Shown piece after piece: positions 8,228 to 15,791 of a stretch of DNA of 64,000 nt. Below the pieces are notes generated by a model. It was not told the DNA's origin. It did no database searches and was given only the letters and a program-made list of their open reading frames with translations. Each line of letters begins with the position of its first letter. Position 1 is the first letter of the stretch. Origin of the DNA: Thermoactinospora rubra. Lineage in GTDB: Bacteria > Actinomycetota > Actinomycetes > Streptosporangiales > Streptosporangiaceae. The stretch spans positions 95,829 to 159,828 of the forward strand of contig NZ_KZ084330.1 of the NCBI RefSeq assembly GCF_002093975.1, read 5' to 3'. A program made the translations under genes and the position numbers.

Positions 8228-9983
8228 CGGCCCGCTCGTACATCTGGTCGAGCTCGTCGCGGAAGTGCTCCTCGACGACCTTGCGCCGCACCTTGAGGCT
8301 GGGGGTCAGCTCGCCCGTCTCCACGGCGAAGTCCTGCGACAGGATCGCGAACTTCTTGATCGTCGAGTAGCTCGGGAGCGTCGAGTTCACCGCGTCGACG
8401 GCCTTCTGCACCTCCGCCCGCATGCGCTCGTGGCCGCGCAGCTGCTCGGGGTCCTCGGGCAGGCCCTCGGCCGCCGCCCACGGCCTGACCACGTCCATGT
8501 CGAGCGTGACCAGGGCCGTGCAGTAGTTGCGCCGGTCGCCGTGGACGAACACGTGCGACAGGAACGGGCAGGCGGCCTTGATCTTGCCCTCGATGTAGGT
8601 GGGGGCGACGTACTTGCCGCCGGAGGTCTTGATGAGCTCCTTCTTGCGGTCGGTGATGCGCAGCCGGCCCGCCTCGTCCAGCTCGCCGATGTCGCCGGTG
8701 TGCAGCCAGCCGTCCTCCAGCGTCGCCGCGGTCTCCTCCGGCAGGTTGTGGTAGCCGCGCATGATGCCGGGGCCGCCGATGAGCACCTCGCCGTCCTCGG
8801 CGATGCGGACCTGCACGCCCGGCAGCGGCAGGCCGACGGTGCCGAAGGCGTTGGAGTCGGGCCGGTTGAGGAAGCTGCCCGCCGAGCTCTCGGTGAGCCC
8901 GTAGCCTTCGAGGATCGTCAGCCCCGCGCCGTCGAAGAACTCGGCCACCTCCATCGACAGCGGCGCGGAGCCGGAGATGAAGAAGCGGATGCGCCCGCCG
9001 AAGCGCTGGCGCAGCTTGGCGAACACCAGCCGGTCGGCGACGGCGTGCTCCAGGCGGGTGGTCAGCGGCACGGGCACGCCCTTCTGGCGGGCGCGGCTGA
9101 CCCGGACGCCGGTCTTCTTGGCCCACGCGAAGATCTTCGCCTTGGCGCCGCCCTCCCGCTGGACGGTGGCCGCGACCGTGTTGTGGATCTTCTCGAAGAT
9201 GCGCGGCGCGGCGGCCATGAACGTGGGCTTCAGCTCGCCCAGGTTGTCGGCGATCTTGTCCAGGCGGCCGTCGATCGCGGTCGGCACCCCGCACTCGATC
9301 ATCACGACCTCCAGCAGCTTGCCGAAGGAGTGCGCCAGCGGCAGCCACAGGAAGTGCAGGTCGTCGGGGCCCAGCAGGCCCAGCTCGCGCACGCCGGCCG
9401 CGGTGGCCAGCCAGTTGCCGTGGGTCAGCTCCACGCCCTTGGGGCGGCCCGTGGTGCCGGAGGTGTAGATCAGCGTCGCCAGGTCGTCGGGGGTGATCGC
9501 GTCGACCATGGCGTCGTAGTCGCCCTCGCCCTTGACGTCGTCGAGCCTGACGACCCAGCCGTCGTCGCTCGCCGTACCGTCGACCACCAGGACGTTGCTC
9601 ACGCCGGCCAGCTGGTCGCGGACCGACCTCAGCTTGGCGACCTGCTCGTCGTTCTCCGCGACGACGAGCCTGGTCTGCGAGTCGTTGATGACGTAGGCGC
9701 ACTCCTCGGCGGTGTTGGAGGGGTAGATCGTCGTGGTGGCCGCGCCCGTCGCCAGCACGGCCAGGTCCGCGAGGATCCACTCCAGGCGGGTGGAGCACAG
9801 GATCGCCACCCGGTTGTCCTTGTTCGCGCCCAGCTGCGCCAGGCCCAGCGCGAGCGGGCGCACGCGCTCCTGCACCTGGCTCCATGTCAGCGATGCCCAC
9901 CCCGACTCGGCCGGATAACGGTAGGCCTCGGCGTCCGGGCTGTGCTTCACCCGGTCACGCAACAAGGCGGGAATGCTCGACAT
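8220..9983 (-). CDS. Long-chain fatty-acid-CoA ligase (AMP-forming, FadD15-like)
   Basis: 587 residues. The ATP/AMP signature is LIYTSGTTGRPKGVELTHG, the acyl-pocket motif is EGYGLTESSAG, and DGWLHTGDIGELDEAGRLRI plus ITDRKKELIKTSGGKYVAP carry the hinge Asp and the adenylation Lys region. It activates free fatty acids to acyl-CoA in the cytoplasm or at the membrane face. It starts at 9983 with a strong ribosome-binding site (GAGGAGG, 7 nt before the ATG). It is convergent with the PAP2-DAGK gene, overlapping by 8 nt, and both touch membrane lipid metabolism. Confidence 0.95.
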   Translation of the reverse strand: MSSIPALLRDRVKHSPDAEAYRYPAESGWASLTWSQVQERVRPLALGLAQLGANKDNRVAILCSTRLEWILADLAVLATGAATTTIYPSNTAEECAYVINDSQTRLVVAENDEQVAKLRSVRDQLAGVSNVLVVDGTASDDGWVVRLDDVKGEGDYDAMVDAITPDDLATLIYTSGTTGRPKGVELTHGNWLATAAGVRELGLLGPDDLHFLWLPLAHSFGKLLEVVMIECGVPTAIDGRLDKIADNLGELKPTFMAAAPRIFEKIHNTVAATVQREGGAKAKIFAWAKKTGVRVSRARQKGVPVPLTTRLEHAVADRLVFAKLRQRFGGRIRFFISGSAPLSMEVAEFFDGAGLTILEGYGLTESSAGSFLNRPDSNAFGTVGLPLPGVQVRIAEDGEVLIGGPGIMRGYHNLPEETAATLEDGWLHTGDIGELDEAGRLRITDRKKELIKTSGGKYVAPTYIEGKIKAACPFLSHVFVHGDRRNYCTALVTLDMDVVRPWAAAEGLPEDPEQLRGHERMRAEVQKAVDAVNSTLPSYSTIKKFAILSQDFAVETGELTPSLKVRRKVVEEHFRDELDQMYERAVI

Positions 9984-10016
9984 ACGCGACCTCCTCTGGC
10001 GAACGATGTGCAGACT

Positions 10017-10187
10017 CTAGGACGGAGGACGGCCGCGCGTCGATGGGCGCGGGCGCGAGGTGGCGTGGACGAACGAGCGCGAGCGCACTTCCCACGCCCC
10101 GCAGGAGCAGCGCAGGTACGACACCACTCCCTCGGAGGTGACGTGGGAGGAGACGAGGGTCAGGCCCAGCGGATCGTGAAGGTGCAT
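10017..10187 (-). CDS. Small Cys-x-Cys protein, unknown function
   Basis: 56 residues from the ATG at 10187, preceded by a good GGTGGAG ribosome-binding site 3 nt upstream. The product begins MHLHDPLGLTLVSSHVTSEG and contains YLRCSCGAWEVRS, a CxC that could bind metal. The C-terminus is basic and Pro/Arg-rich. I do not recognise a named family. The ribosome-binding site, the protein-like composition of the first 40 residues and its position between two divergent genes argue that it is real. It faces away from the CGNR gene, sharing a 25-bp divergent start region. Confidence 0.55.
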   Translation of the reverse strand: MHLHDPLGLTLVSSHVTSEGVVSYLRCSCGAWEVRSRSFVHATSRPRPSTRGRPPS

Positions 10188-10200
10188 GTCTCCACCGTGG

Positions 10201-10206
10201 TGTAAT
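10201..10206 (+). promoter_or_regulatory. Candidate -10 element of the CGNR gene
   Basis: TGTAAT lies exactly 6 nt before the ATG at 10213, which lacks a Shine-Dalgarno sequence. This is the spacing expected for a leaderless transcript. Confidence 0.5.
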
Positions 10207-10212
10207 GCCCTT

Positions 10213-10749
10213 ATGCATTTCAATGCTTACGGCGGCAACGGGGCGGCCCTGTCGGCGGCGCTGGTCAACGCCACCGACTTCCGTCCCCGGCCGCTGGCCA
10301 GGCTGATCGCCGCCCACGAGATGCTGCGCACCGACCTCACCGCCGAGCAGGCCGGGCAGGTCCGCGCCTGGGCCGCCCAGCTGGCGCCCGTCTTCGGCGA
10401 GCGCGACACCGCCAAGCAGGTCGAGCTCGTCAACGGGCTGCTGGAGATCTCCGCCTCGCGCCCGTACGTGAGCACCCACGACGGGCTCCGGCCGCACCTG
10501 CACTTCTGCTCGCCGGAGGCCGACATCGTGGCCCGGGTCAGGGACACCACGGCCGGCGGCCTGGCCATGGTCGTCTGCTTCTCCGACGGGCGCAGGCTGG
10601 GCCGGTGCGAGCGGGAGGGGTGCGAGGTGGTGTTCGTGGACACCTCGCGCAACGGCCGCCGCCGGTTCTGCTCCCTGACCTGCGCGAACAGGGTCAACGT
10701 GGCCGCGCACCGGGCCCGCGCGGTTGCGCGGAGATCACCGATCGGCTAA
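10213..10749 (+). CDS. CGNR zinc finger DNA-binding protein
   Basis: 178 residues from the ATG at 10213. The C-terminal zinc finger reads GRCEREGCEVVFVDTSRNGRR then FCSLTCANRVNVAAHRARA, the standard CGNR variant with four cysteines. The N-terminal 120 residues match the ABATE (stress-responsive ligand-binding) domain of this family (NATDFRPRPLARLIAAHEML, LHFCSPEADIVARV). Members are probable stress-induced transcription regulators, and the ligand is unknown. The stop codon is embedded in the probable -10 element of the next gene. Confidence 0.88.
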   Translation: MHFNAYGGNGAALSAALVNATDFRPRPLARLIAAHEMLRTDLTAEQAGQVRAWAAQLAPVFGERDTAKQVELVNGLLEISASRPYVSTHDGLRPHLHFCSPEADIVARVRDTTAGGLAMVVCFSDGRRLGRCEREGCEVVFVDTSRNGRRRFCSLTCANRVNVAAHRARAVARRSPIG

Positions 10750-10752
10750 TAT
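10724..10752 (+). promoter_or_regulatory. Promoter of the ABC-F gene
   Basis: TTGCGC (10724-10729), a 17-nt spacer and TAATAT (10747-10752) form a good sigma-70-type promoter inside the end of the CGNR gene. A start near 10759 would give a leader of about 160 nt before the ABC-F start codon at 10920. Confidence 0.6.
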
Positions 10753-10787
10753 CCCCTGGTCTTGTCGCCTAGCCCTGGAGGGGCATA

Positions 10788-10799
10788 GTGAGGATCTGA
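10788..10799 (+). CDS. Three-codon leader peptide (Met-Arg-Ile-stop) upstream of the ABC-F gene
   Basis: GTG AGG ATC TGA is preceded by a strong GGAGGGG ribosome-binding site (10777-10783) with a 4-nt gap, inside the leader transcript. Ribosome stalling on such a very short leader could decide which downstream hairpin forms. Its own codons form the 5' arm of the first hairpin (GTGAGGA). The ribosome-binding site and position are seen directly; the role is inferred from antibiotic-inducible ABC-F and erm leaders. Confidence 0.5.
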   Translation: MRI

Positions 10800-10919
10800 G
10801 GTCGCGGGCACCGCGCCTTCCACCGGCGCACCTGTCACCTCAGCATGTCGTCCTCACAGGCGCGCCTTGCGGTGTTCCCGCCGAGTCACGTCGTCATCCT
10901 CGTGATCGGGAGCCGCCTC
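10788..10919 (+). promoter_or_regulatory. Structured leader with competing hairpins (attenuator candidate)
   Basis: Four pairings are visible. (1) GTGAGGA 10788-10794 with TCCTCAC 10851-10857, continued inside by CTGAGGT 10796-10802 with ACCTCAG 10837-10843. (2) GCGCC 10813-10817 with GGCGC 10825-10829. (3) CCTGT 10831-10835 with ACAGG 10856-10860, extended by GCGC 10826-10829 with GCGC 10862-10865. (4) CCGA(G)TCACG 10881-10890 with CGTGATCGG 10101-type arm at 10901-10909, which reaches into the GGGAG ribosome-binding site (10908-10912) of the ABC-F gene. Pairings 1 and 3, and 2 and 3, share bases and exclude each other. Translation of the leader peptide would disrupt pairing 1. Confidence 0.5.
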
Positions 10920-12620
10920 ATGCCTTTTCCCCTGTCCATCGTCGTGGACCATGTCAGCTTCGCCTGGCCCGACGGCACCGTGGTGCTCGACGGGCTGTCG
11001 GCCGCCTTCCCCGCCGGACGGACCGGCCTCATCGGGCGCAACGGCTCGGGCAAGTCCACGCTCTTGAAGATCATCGCCGGCGAGCTGCGTCCCGCCGCCG
11101 GATCGGTCACCGTCGAGGGGCAGGTCGGCTACGTGCCGCAGACCCTGCCGCTCGGCGTCGGCCGCACCGTCTCCGACCTGCTCGGCATCACCCGCGCCCG
11201 GCACGCCCTGCACGCCATCGAGCGGGGCGAGGTGGCCGAGGAGCACTTCGCGGCGATCGGCGACGACTGGGACGTCGAGGAACGCGCCAGGGCCGAGCTC
11301 GACCGGCTGGGTCTGGGCCACCTCGACCTGGACCGCACGGTCGCCACGCTGTCGGGCGGCGAGAGCGTCATGGTGGCGCTCGCCGCGCAGTTCCTGCGGC
11401 GCCCGGAGGTGCTGCTGCTGGACGAGCCGACCAACAACCTCGACCTGGAGGCCCGGCGGCGGCTGTACGCGGCCGTGGAGTCCTGGGGCGGGGTGCTGGT
11501 CGTGGTCAGCCACGACCGCGCGCTGCTGGCGCTGGTGGACCAGATCGCCGACCTGCGCGAGGGGACCGTGCGGATGTACGGCGGCAACCTGGCCGCCTAC
11601 GAGGAGCAGCTGGCCGCCGAGCAGGAGGCCGCCCAGCGGCAGGTCCGCACGGCCGAGGCCGAGGTGCGCCGGCAGCGGCGCGAGCTCGTCGAGGCGCGCA
11701 CCAAGGTGGACCGGCGGCGCCGCTACGGGGACAAGATGGCCGCAGTCAACAAGTCCCCCAAGATCGTGGCCAACGCGCGCAAGCGCCAGGCCCAGGTGTC
11801 GGCGGGCAAGCACCTGGCCGTGCACGAGGAGCGGCTGGAGGAGGCGCGTGAGCGGCTGACCGAGGCCGAGCAGGCCGTCAGGGACGACGCGGAGATCCGG
11901 ATCGAGCTGCCGGAGACCGAGGTGCCCGCCGGGCGCGTGGTGCTGACCCTCGACCTGGAGACGGCCGGGCTGCCCGCCGCGGGTACGGCACGGCCGCCCG
12001 CCGACGGTGCCGACGGTGCGGTGCAACCGTCCGGCGACGGTACGGCTCAGCCTTCCGCCGACGGTGCGGCCCAGCCGTCCGAGCACGGTGGCGCACGGCC
12101 GCTGGAGACGCTGGTCATCCGCGGTCCCGAGCGCATCGCCCTGCTGGGCCCCAACGGCTCGGGCAAGACCACGCTGCTGCGGCGCATCGCCGAGCAGGGC
12201 GCCAACGTGCCGGTGCGCTACCTGCCGCAACGGCTGGACCTGCTGGACGACTCCCTCAGCGTGCTCGACAACGTCCGCGCCGTGGCCCCCTCGGCCTCGG
12301 TCAACGAGGTGCGCGCCCGCCTGGCGCGCTTCCTGTTCCGCGGCGACAGGGTGATGCAACGGGCCGGGACGCTGTCGGGCGGCGAGCGGTTCCGCGCGAC
12401 GCTGGCGGCGCTGCTGTCCGCCGAGCCCGCTCCGCAGCTGCTGCTGCTGGATGAGCCGACCAACAACCTCGACATGGCCAGCGTCGCCCAGCTGTCCCAG
12501 GCGCTGGCCGCCTACCGGGGCGCGCTGATCGTGGTCAGCCACGACCTGCCGTTCCTGGAAGGGCTGGGGATCGACCGCTGGCTGGTCATGGACAGGGAGA
12601 GGGGGCTGGCCGAATCGTGA
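10920..12620 (+). CDS. ABC-F family ATPase (ribosome-protection or translation-factor type)
   Basis: 566 residues with two ABC domains and no membrane segment. Domain 1 has Walker A GRNGSGKST (residues 39-47), LSGGE, and Walker B VLLLDEPTNNLD. Domain 2 has GPNGSGKTTLL, LSGGERFRA and LLLLDEPTNNLD. Between them is the basic linker that reaches the ribosomal P-site tRNA (VDRRRRYGDKMAAVNKSP, KIVANARKRQAQV). Family members either tune translation or dislodge ribosome-targeting antibiotics. The start at 10920 is chosen because GGGAG precedes it by 7 nt and the ABC fold begins immediately; an in-frame ATG at 10845 lies in the leader and has no ribosome-binding site. A 24-bp tandem repeat expands the second linker. 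The regulated leader favours an antibiotic-induced role. Confidence 0.88.
   Translation: MPFPLSIVVDHVSFAWPDGTVVLDGLSAAFPAGRTGLIGRNGSGKSTLLKIIAGELRPAAGSVTVEGQVGYVPQTLPLGVGRTVSDLLGITRARHALHAIERGEVAEEHFAAIGDDWDVEERARAELDRLGLGHLDLDRTVATLSGGESVMVALAAQFLRRPEVLLLDEPTNNLDLEARRRLYAAVESWGGVLVVVSHDRALLALVDQIADLREGTVRMYGGNLAAYEEQLAAEQEAAQRQVRTAEAEVRRQRRELVEARTKVDRRRRYGDKMAAVNKSPKIVANARKRQAQVSAGKHLAVHEERLEEARERLTEAEQAVRDDAEIRIELPETEVPAGRVVLTLDLETAGLPAAGTARPPADGADGAVQPSGDGTAQPSADGAAQPSEHGGARPLETLVIRGPERIALLGPNGSGKTTLLRRIAEQGANVPVRYLPQRLDLLDDSLSVLDNVRAVAPSASVNEVRARLARFLFRGDRVMQRAGTLSGGERFRATLAALLSAEPAPQLLLLDEPTNNLDMASVAQLSQALAAYRGALIVVSHDLPFLEGLGIDRWLVMDRERGLAES
12012..12083 (+). repeat. Three in-frame 24-bp tandem repeats in the ABC-F gene
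   Basis: Units at 12012-12035, 12036-12059 and 12060-12083 encode DGAVQPSG, DGTAQPSA and DGAAQPSE. They sit between the two ATPase domains, just before the second domain's LETLVIRGPERIALLGPNG segment, and probably form a flexible, expandable spacer. Confidence 0.85.
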
Positions 12621-12650
12621 TTGACGTTCAGGGATCAATCAGGCGATAGT
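12621..12650 (+). promoter_or_regulatory. Promoter of the lipoprotein gene
   Basis: TTGACG (12621-12626), an 18-nt spacer and GATAGT (12645-12650). The ATG at 12658 lies 7 nt after the -10 element, so the mRNA probably starts at the initiation codon (leaderless). Confidence 0.65.
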
Positions 12651-12657
12651 GTGGCAG

Positions 12658-13653
12658 ATGGCTGCCCCCCGTTTGATGACCGCTGCTCCCCGGTTGATGA
12701 CCTCGGCGCTCGCCGCCGCCGTGCTGACCCTCACCGCGTGCAGCGCGTCCACCCCGGCGGGCACCTCGGAGATCACCGGCGTGGCGGGCGAGGGCGCCGG
12801 GACGGCCCCGCCGTCCGGCACCCCGGCCAGTCCCCAGCCCACCGTCGCCGCGTTGACGCCCGAGGCGTACCGGGGCGAGCTGGAGAAGATCCAGAAGACG
12901 GTCCGCGACTCCCTGGACGACCTGGCCTCGGCGCGCACCGTGAAGTCCCTCGACCAGCGCGTCTCACGCGCCGAGGAGGAGCTGACCGGGGCCGCCGACG
13001 GCCTGGCGGCGCTGACGCCGCCCCCGGAGGTGGCCGTCCAGCACGAGCGGTTCGTCGCCGGCCTGCGCGACCTGGCCGCCGAGCTCGGCGCGGCCACCGG
13101 CAAGGTGGCCACCCGCGACCTGTGCACGGGCTCGGCGCTGGTCAGCGACGTGGGAAGCAAGCTCAAGGAGCTCGACGCGGCCGGGCAGGCGCTGCAGGAC
13201 GCGGGCGGCTACCCGGCCGACGTGGTCGCCGTGAAGGCGGCGGGCAAGCAGAACCGCCGCCTGCCCAACGGCCGCTTCCTGCGCAAGGAGAGCCTGACGG
13301 GCCGCAGCTCGCTGCAGATCGACAACGGCTCCTCCCGCGACGCCGTCGTCACGCTGATGCGGGGCGGCACCAAGGCGTTCACCGTGTACGTGCGCAAGAA
13401 GTCCAAGTTCAAGGTGCGCGGCGTGCGCGACGGCTCCTACCGCGTCTACTTCACCCACGGCGTGGACTGGGACGGCAGGCTGCGGGCCTTCACCCGCCAG
13501 TGCAGCTTCGAGCGGTTCGACGACAAGGTGAAGTTCAAGACCACCTACACCGCCACGCGCATCCTGTGGCACGACTGGCGGATCACGCTGCACGCGATCA
13601 CGGGCGGCAACGCCCGCACCTCCGACGTCGACCCCGGCGACTTCCCCGGCTGA
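12658..13653 (+). CDS. Secreted lipoprotein, unknown function
   Basis: 331 residues from the ATG at 12658 (a GTG at 12649 is in frame but upstream of the predicted transcript start). The signal peptide ends in lipobox LTAC with Cys28 as the lipidation site. The first 15 residues contain a duplicated APRLMT, coded by two 21-bp repeats (12661-12681, 12682-12702). A Pro/Ser/Thr-rich spacer and a helical segment (about 65-170) follow. The C-terminal part (LQIDNGSSRDAVVTLMRGG, TVYVRKKSKFKVRGVRDGSY, YRVYFTHGVDWDG) looks like a beta-sandwich domain. It is likely exposed on the cell surface. A perfect bidirectional terminator follows. Confidence 0.8.
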   Translation: MAAPRLMTAAPRLMTSALAAAVLTLTACSASTPAGTSEITGVAGEGAGTAPPSGTPASPQPTVAALTPEAYRGELEKIQKTVRDSLDDLASARTVKSLDQRVSRAEEELTGAADGLAALTPPPEVAVQHERFVAGLRDLAAELGAATGKVATRDLCTGSALVSDVGSKLKELDAAGQALQDAGGYPADVVAVKAAGKQNRRLPNGRFLRKESLTGRSSLQIDNGSSRDAVVTLMRGGTKAFTVYVRKKSKFKVRGVRDGSYRVYFTHGVDWDGRLRAFTRQCSFERFDDKVKFKTTYTATRILWHDWRITLHAITGGNARTSDVDPGDFPG

Positions 13654-13682
13654 CCTCGGCTCCGCACTGGGAACCATACGAA

Positions 13683-13706
13683 AAAGAGCCGCTCGCGCGG
13701 CTCTTT
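13683..13706. terminator. Bidirectional intrinsic terminator
   Basis: A perfect 10-bp stem AAAGAGCCGC/GCGGCTCTTT with a TCGC tetraloop lies between two convergent genes. It ends in TTT on either strand and has a flanking A run on the left, so it can terminate the lipoprotein gene and the zinc-ribbon gene. Confidence 0.85.
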
Positions 13707-13716
13707 CCCGGGTGGC

Positions 13717-13974
13717 TCAGGAGGAGAACAGCATGTTCACCCAGCTGCGCTGCCGGTGGTGGCCGTAGTGGCCGCCGTGGGGCGCGCCCCAGCCGGGGCC
13801 GTGGGCGGCGGGCGGAGGCGGCGGGGGCGCCGCGTGCCACTGGGCCTCCATCCGCGTCAGCGTCTCGAGCTCGCCGTAGTCGAGGAAGATCCCACGGCAG
13901 TTGTCACACTGCTCGATGTGGACCCCGTTGCGCTCATATGTCCGCATATTGCCGCGGCACTTGGGGCACTGCAT
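13717..13974 (-). CDS. TFIIB-type zinc-ribbon protein
   Basis: 85 residues from the ATG at 13974, with GGAG in AAGGAGAACG upstream. It begins MQCPKCRGNMRTYERNGVHI and continues EQCDNCRGIFLDYGELETL, the zf-TFIIB pattern CPxC...CxxCxGxxxDxxEL. A run of six prolines and a Gly/His-rich segment (HGPGWGAPHGGHYGHH) follow, ending SWVNMLFSS. Such small proteins are common in actinobacteria and have no established function; the His-rich part could bind metal. Longer in-frame readings upstream overprint the kinase-like gene. Confidence 0.85.
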   Translation of the reverse strand: MQCPKCRGNMRTYERNGVHIEQCDNCRGIFLDYGELETLTRMEAQWHAAPPPPPPAAHGPGWGAPHGGHYGHHRQRSWVNMLFSS

Positions 13975-14021
13975 CTGGCTCGTTCTCCTTGCCCTCTGCG
14001 GGTATTGACCTGCGTGCGCCA

Positions 14022-14888
14022 CTATCTCAGGCTTCGCTGAAGCCCGACAATCCTGCCGCACGCCTCGATCAACGATTGCTCGGTCTCGTCGAGTTCCCTG
14101 CCCTCCCGCTTGGCGCGGTCCAGGGCGAGGGCGGCCAGCTGGACGGTGAGCGTGCGGGCGGGCAGGTCGAGCCGCCGCCACGGGTCGCCCTCGCCCAGCG
14201 CGGGCCCGCCGGCGGCCAGGTAGGCGCCCAGGAAACGCTCCCAGGAGCGCGGGTCCAGCAGCCCGGCCGCGTACCACGCCGCCGGCCTGGCCAGGTCCCA
14301 CGCCGGGTCGCCCACGCCCAGGTCGTCGACGTCGATGAGCAGCCAGCGGTCGCGGCGCACGAGCTGCCCCAGGTGCCAGTCGCCGTGCGTGAGCAGCCCG
14401 GGAAGCGGCTGCGGCTCGGGTAACCCCGCGTACGCCTGCCGTACCAGCCGCTCCTGCGCGGACTGGCCGGTCAGGCGGGCCACCGCGCGCGCCGCACGCG
14501 CCGGGCCGCCCGCCGCGGGCAGCGGCGGCAGCACGGTCAGGGGTACGGCGTGCAGCCCGGCCAGCAGCCTGGCGCCCTCCTCCCAGGGCGCGGCGGCCAG
14601 GTCGTCGGGGGAGACCGGCCGCCCGGCGGGCCAGACGGTCACCGCGCGGCCCGCCACGCGCAACACCTCCTCGCACAGCGGCGCGAGCATCAGGCCGTGA
14701 AGCGGCGCGGAGGCGGCGGCCCGCACCCGCAGGGCCAGCTCGGCGGGGTCGTCCCGCTGGGAGTGCGCCTTGACCACCACCTCCCCGCGCCGCACCACGA
14801 GCACGTCGGTGCGGGTGACCGCCCACTCCGGCTCGCCGCGCCCGCCGTACCGCTCCGCCAGCGTGGACAGCTGCTCCTCCAGGGTCAC
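14022..14888 (-). CDS. Aminoglycoside phosphotransferase-family protein (kinase-like)
   Basis: 288 residues from the GTG at 14888. It carries the catalytic loop LTHGDWHLGQLV and the metal-binding LLIDVDDLGVGDPAWDLA of the APH/choline-kinase fold. The nucleotide-binding Lys is probably in VVRRGEVVVKAH. The substrate is unknown; most actinobacterial members are not antibiotic resistance enzymes. A TAGTCT hexamer 7 nt before the GTG suggests leaderless expression. It is divergent from the LLM oxidoreductase gene, with 18 nt between start codons. Confidence 0.8.
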   Translation of the reverse strand: MTLEEQLSTLAERYGGRGEPEWAVTRTDVLVVRRGEVVVKAHSQRDDPAELALRVRAAASAPLHGLMLAPLCEEVLRVAGRAVTVWPAGRPVSPDDLAAAPWEEGARLLAGLHAVPLTVLPPLPAAGGPARAARAVARLTGQSAQERLVRQAYAGLPEPQPLPGLLTHGDWHLGQLVRRDRWLLIDVDDLGVGDPAWDLARPAAWYAAGLLDPRSWERFLGAYLAAGGPALGEGDPWRRLDLPARTLTVQLAALALDRAKREGRELDETEQSLIEACGRIVGLQRSLR

Positions 14889-14906
14889 GCCGATAAGACT
14901 AGGGGG

Positions 14907-15791
14907 ATGAGCAGAGTCGGTTTCGCCGTGCCGGTGTCGGGCCCGTGGGCCACGCCGGAGAACATGCGCCGCATCGCCCAGCGGGCCGAGGAGCTGGGCT
15001 ACCACGAGCTGTGGACCTTCCAGCGGGTGCTGTACCCGGTGGGCCACCCCATGGGGCCCACCTACCGCAGCGTCCACGACCCCGTCGTCGCCCTCGCCCA
15101 CCTGTCCGGGATCACCTCGCGGATCAGGCTGGGCCTGGCGGTGGTCAACGCCTACCTGCAGCCGGTCGTGCTAGCCAAGCAGCTGGCGAGCCTGCAGATC
15201 CTGTCGGGCGGGCGGCTGACGGCCGGGCTGGGCCTGGGCTGGCTGCCGGAGGAGTTCCAGGCCGCCGGGGTGCCGTTCGAGGCGCGGGGGCGCAGGGCCG
15301 AGGAGTTCCTGGAGGTGCTGCGCGCCTGCTGGACCCAGGACGTCGTCGAGTACAAGGGCGAGTTCTTCCAGGTGCCCGCCGCCCACATGGCCCCCAGGCC
15401 GGATCCCGCGCCGCCGGTCCTCCTCGGCGGGACGGCCGAGCGGGCGCTGCGCAGGGCGGGCCGGCTCGGCGACGGCTGGGTGAGCGCGAGCCGGGAGGAC
15501 CTGAGCGGGGTCGCGCAGAAGATCTCCGTCGTCAAGGAGGCCGCCCGGCAGGCCGGGCGCGACCCGGAGCGGCTGCGCATCGTCGTCCGCGGGGTGACCA
15601 GGGTGCGGCGGGGCGAACGCGCCTCGCTGACCGGCACCTACGAGGAGATCCGCCAGGACGTGGCCGAGCTGTTCGCCAAGGGCGTCACCGACGTCTTCCA
15701 CGACCTCAACTTCGACAAGGAGATCGTCACGGCCGACGCGCGCGAGGCGATGCGGCGGGCCGAGGAGGCGCTGGAAGCGCTAGCGCCCTAG
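14907..15791 (+). CDS. LLM-class F420-dependent oxidoreductase
   Basis: 294 residues, bacterial luciferase-like TIM barrel (GFAVPVSGPWATPENMRRIA, HELWTFQRVLYPVGHPMGP, RLGLAVVNAYLQPVVLAKQL, GRLTAGLGLGWLPEEFQAAG, PPVLLGGTAERALRRAGRLG). The family mostly uses F420 in actinobacteria, and the substrate cannot be told from sequence. AGGGGG immediately before the ATG could serve as ribosome-binding site, although the spacing is very short. The 3' end overlaps the convergent serine hydrolase gene by 65 nt. Confidence 0.88.
   Translation: MSRVGFAVPVSGPWATPENMRRIAQRAEELGYHELWTFQRVLYPVGHPMGPTYRSVHDPVVALAHLSGITSRIRLGLAVVNAYLQPVVLAKQLASLQILSGGRLTAGLGLGWLPEEFQAAGVPFEARGRRAEEFLEVLRACWTQDVVEYKGEFFQVPAAHMAPRPDPAPPVLLGGTAERALRRAGRLGDGWVSASREDLSGVAQKISVVKEAARQAGRDPERLRIVVRGVTRVRRGERASLTGTYEEIRQDVAELFAKGVTDVFHDLNFDKEIVTADAREAMRRAEEALEALAP

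Noticed and set aside
10845..10919. Longer ABC-F protein starting at the ATG at 10845
   Set aside because: No ribosome-binding site, the extension lies in the structured leader and does not resemble ABC-F sequence; the ATG at 10920 has GGGAG at good spacing.
14022..14888. Aminoglycoside resistance gene
   Set aside because: It has the APH fold, but the sequence does not match a known resistance subfamily and the context gives no support; kept as a generic kinase-like protein.
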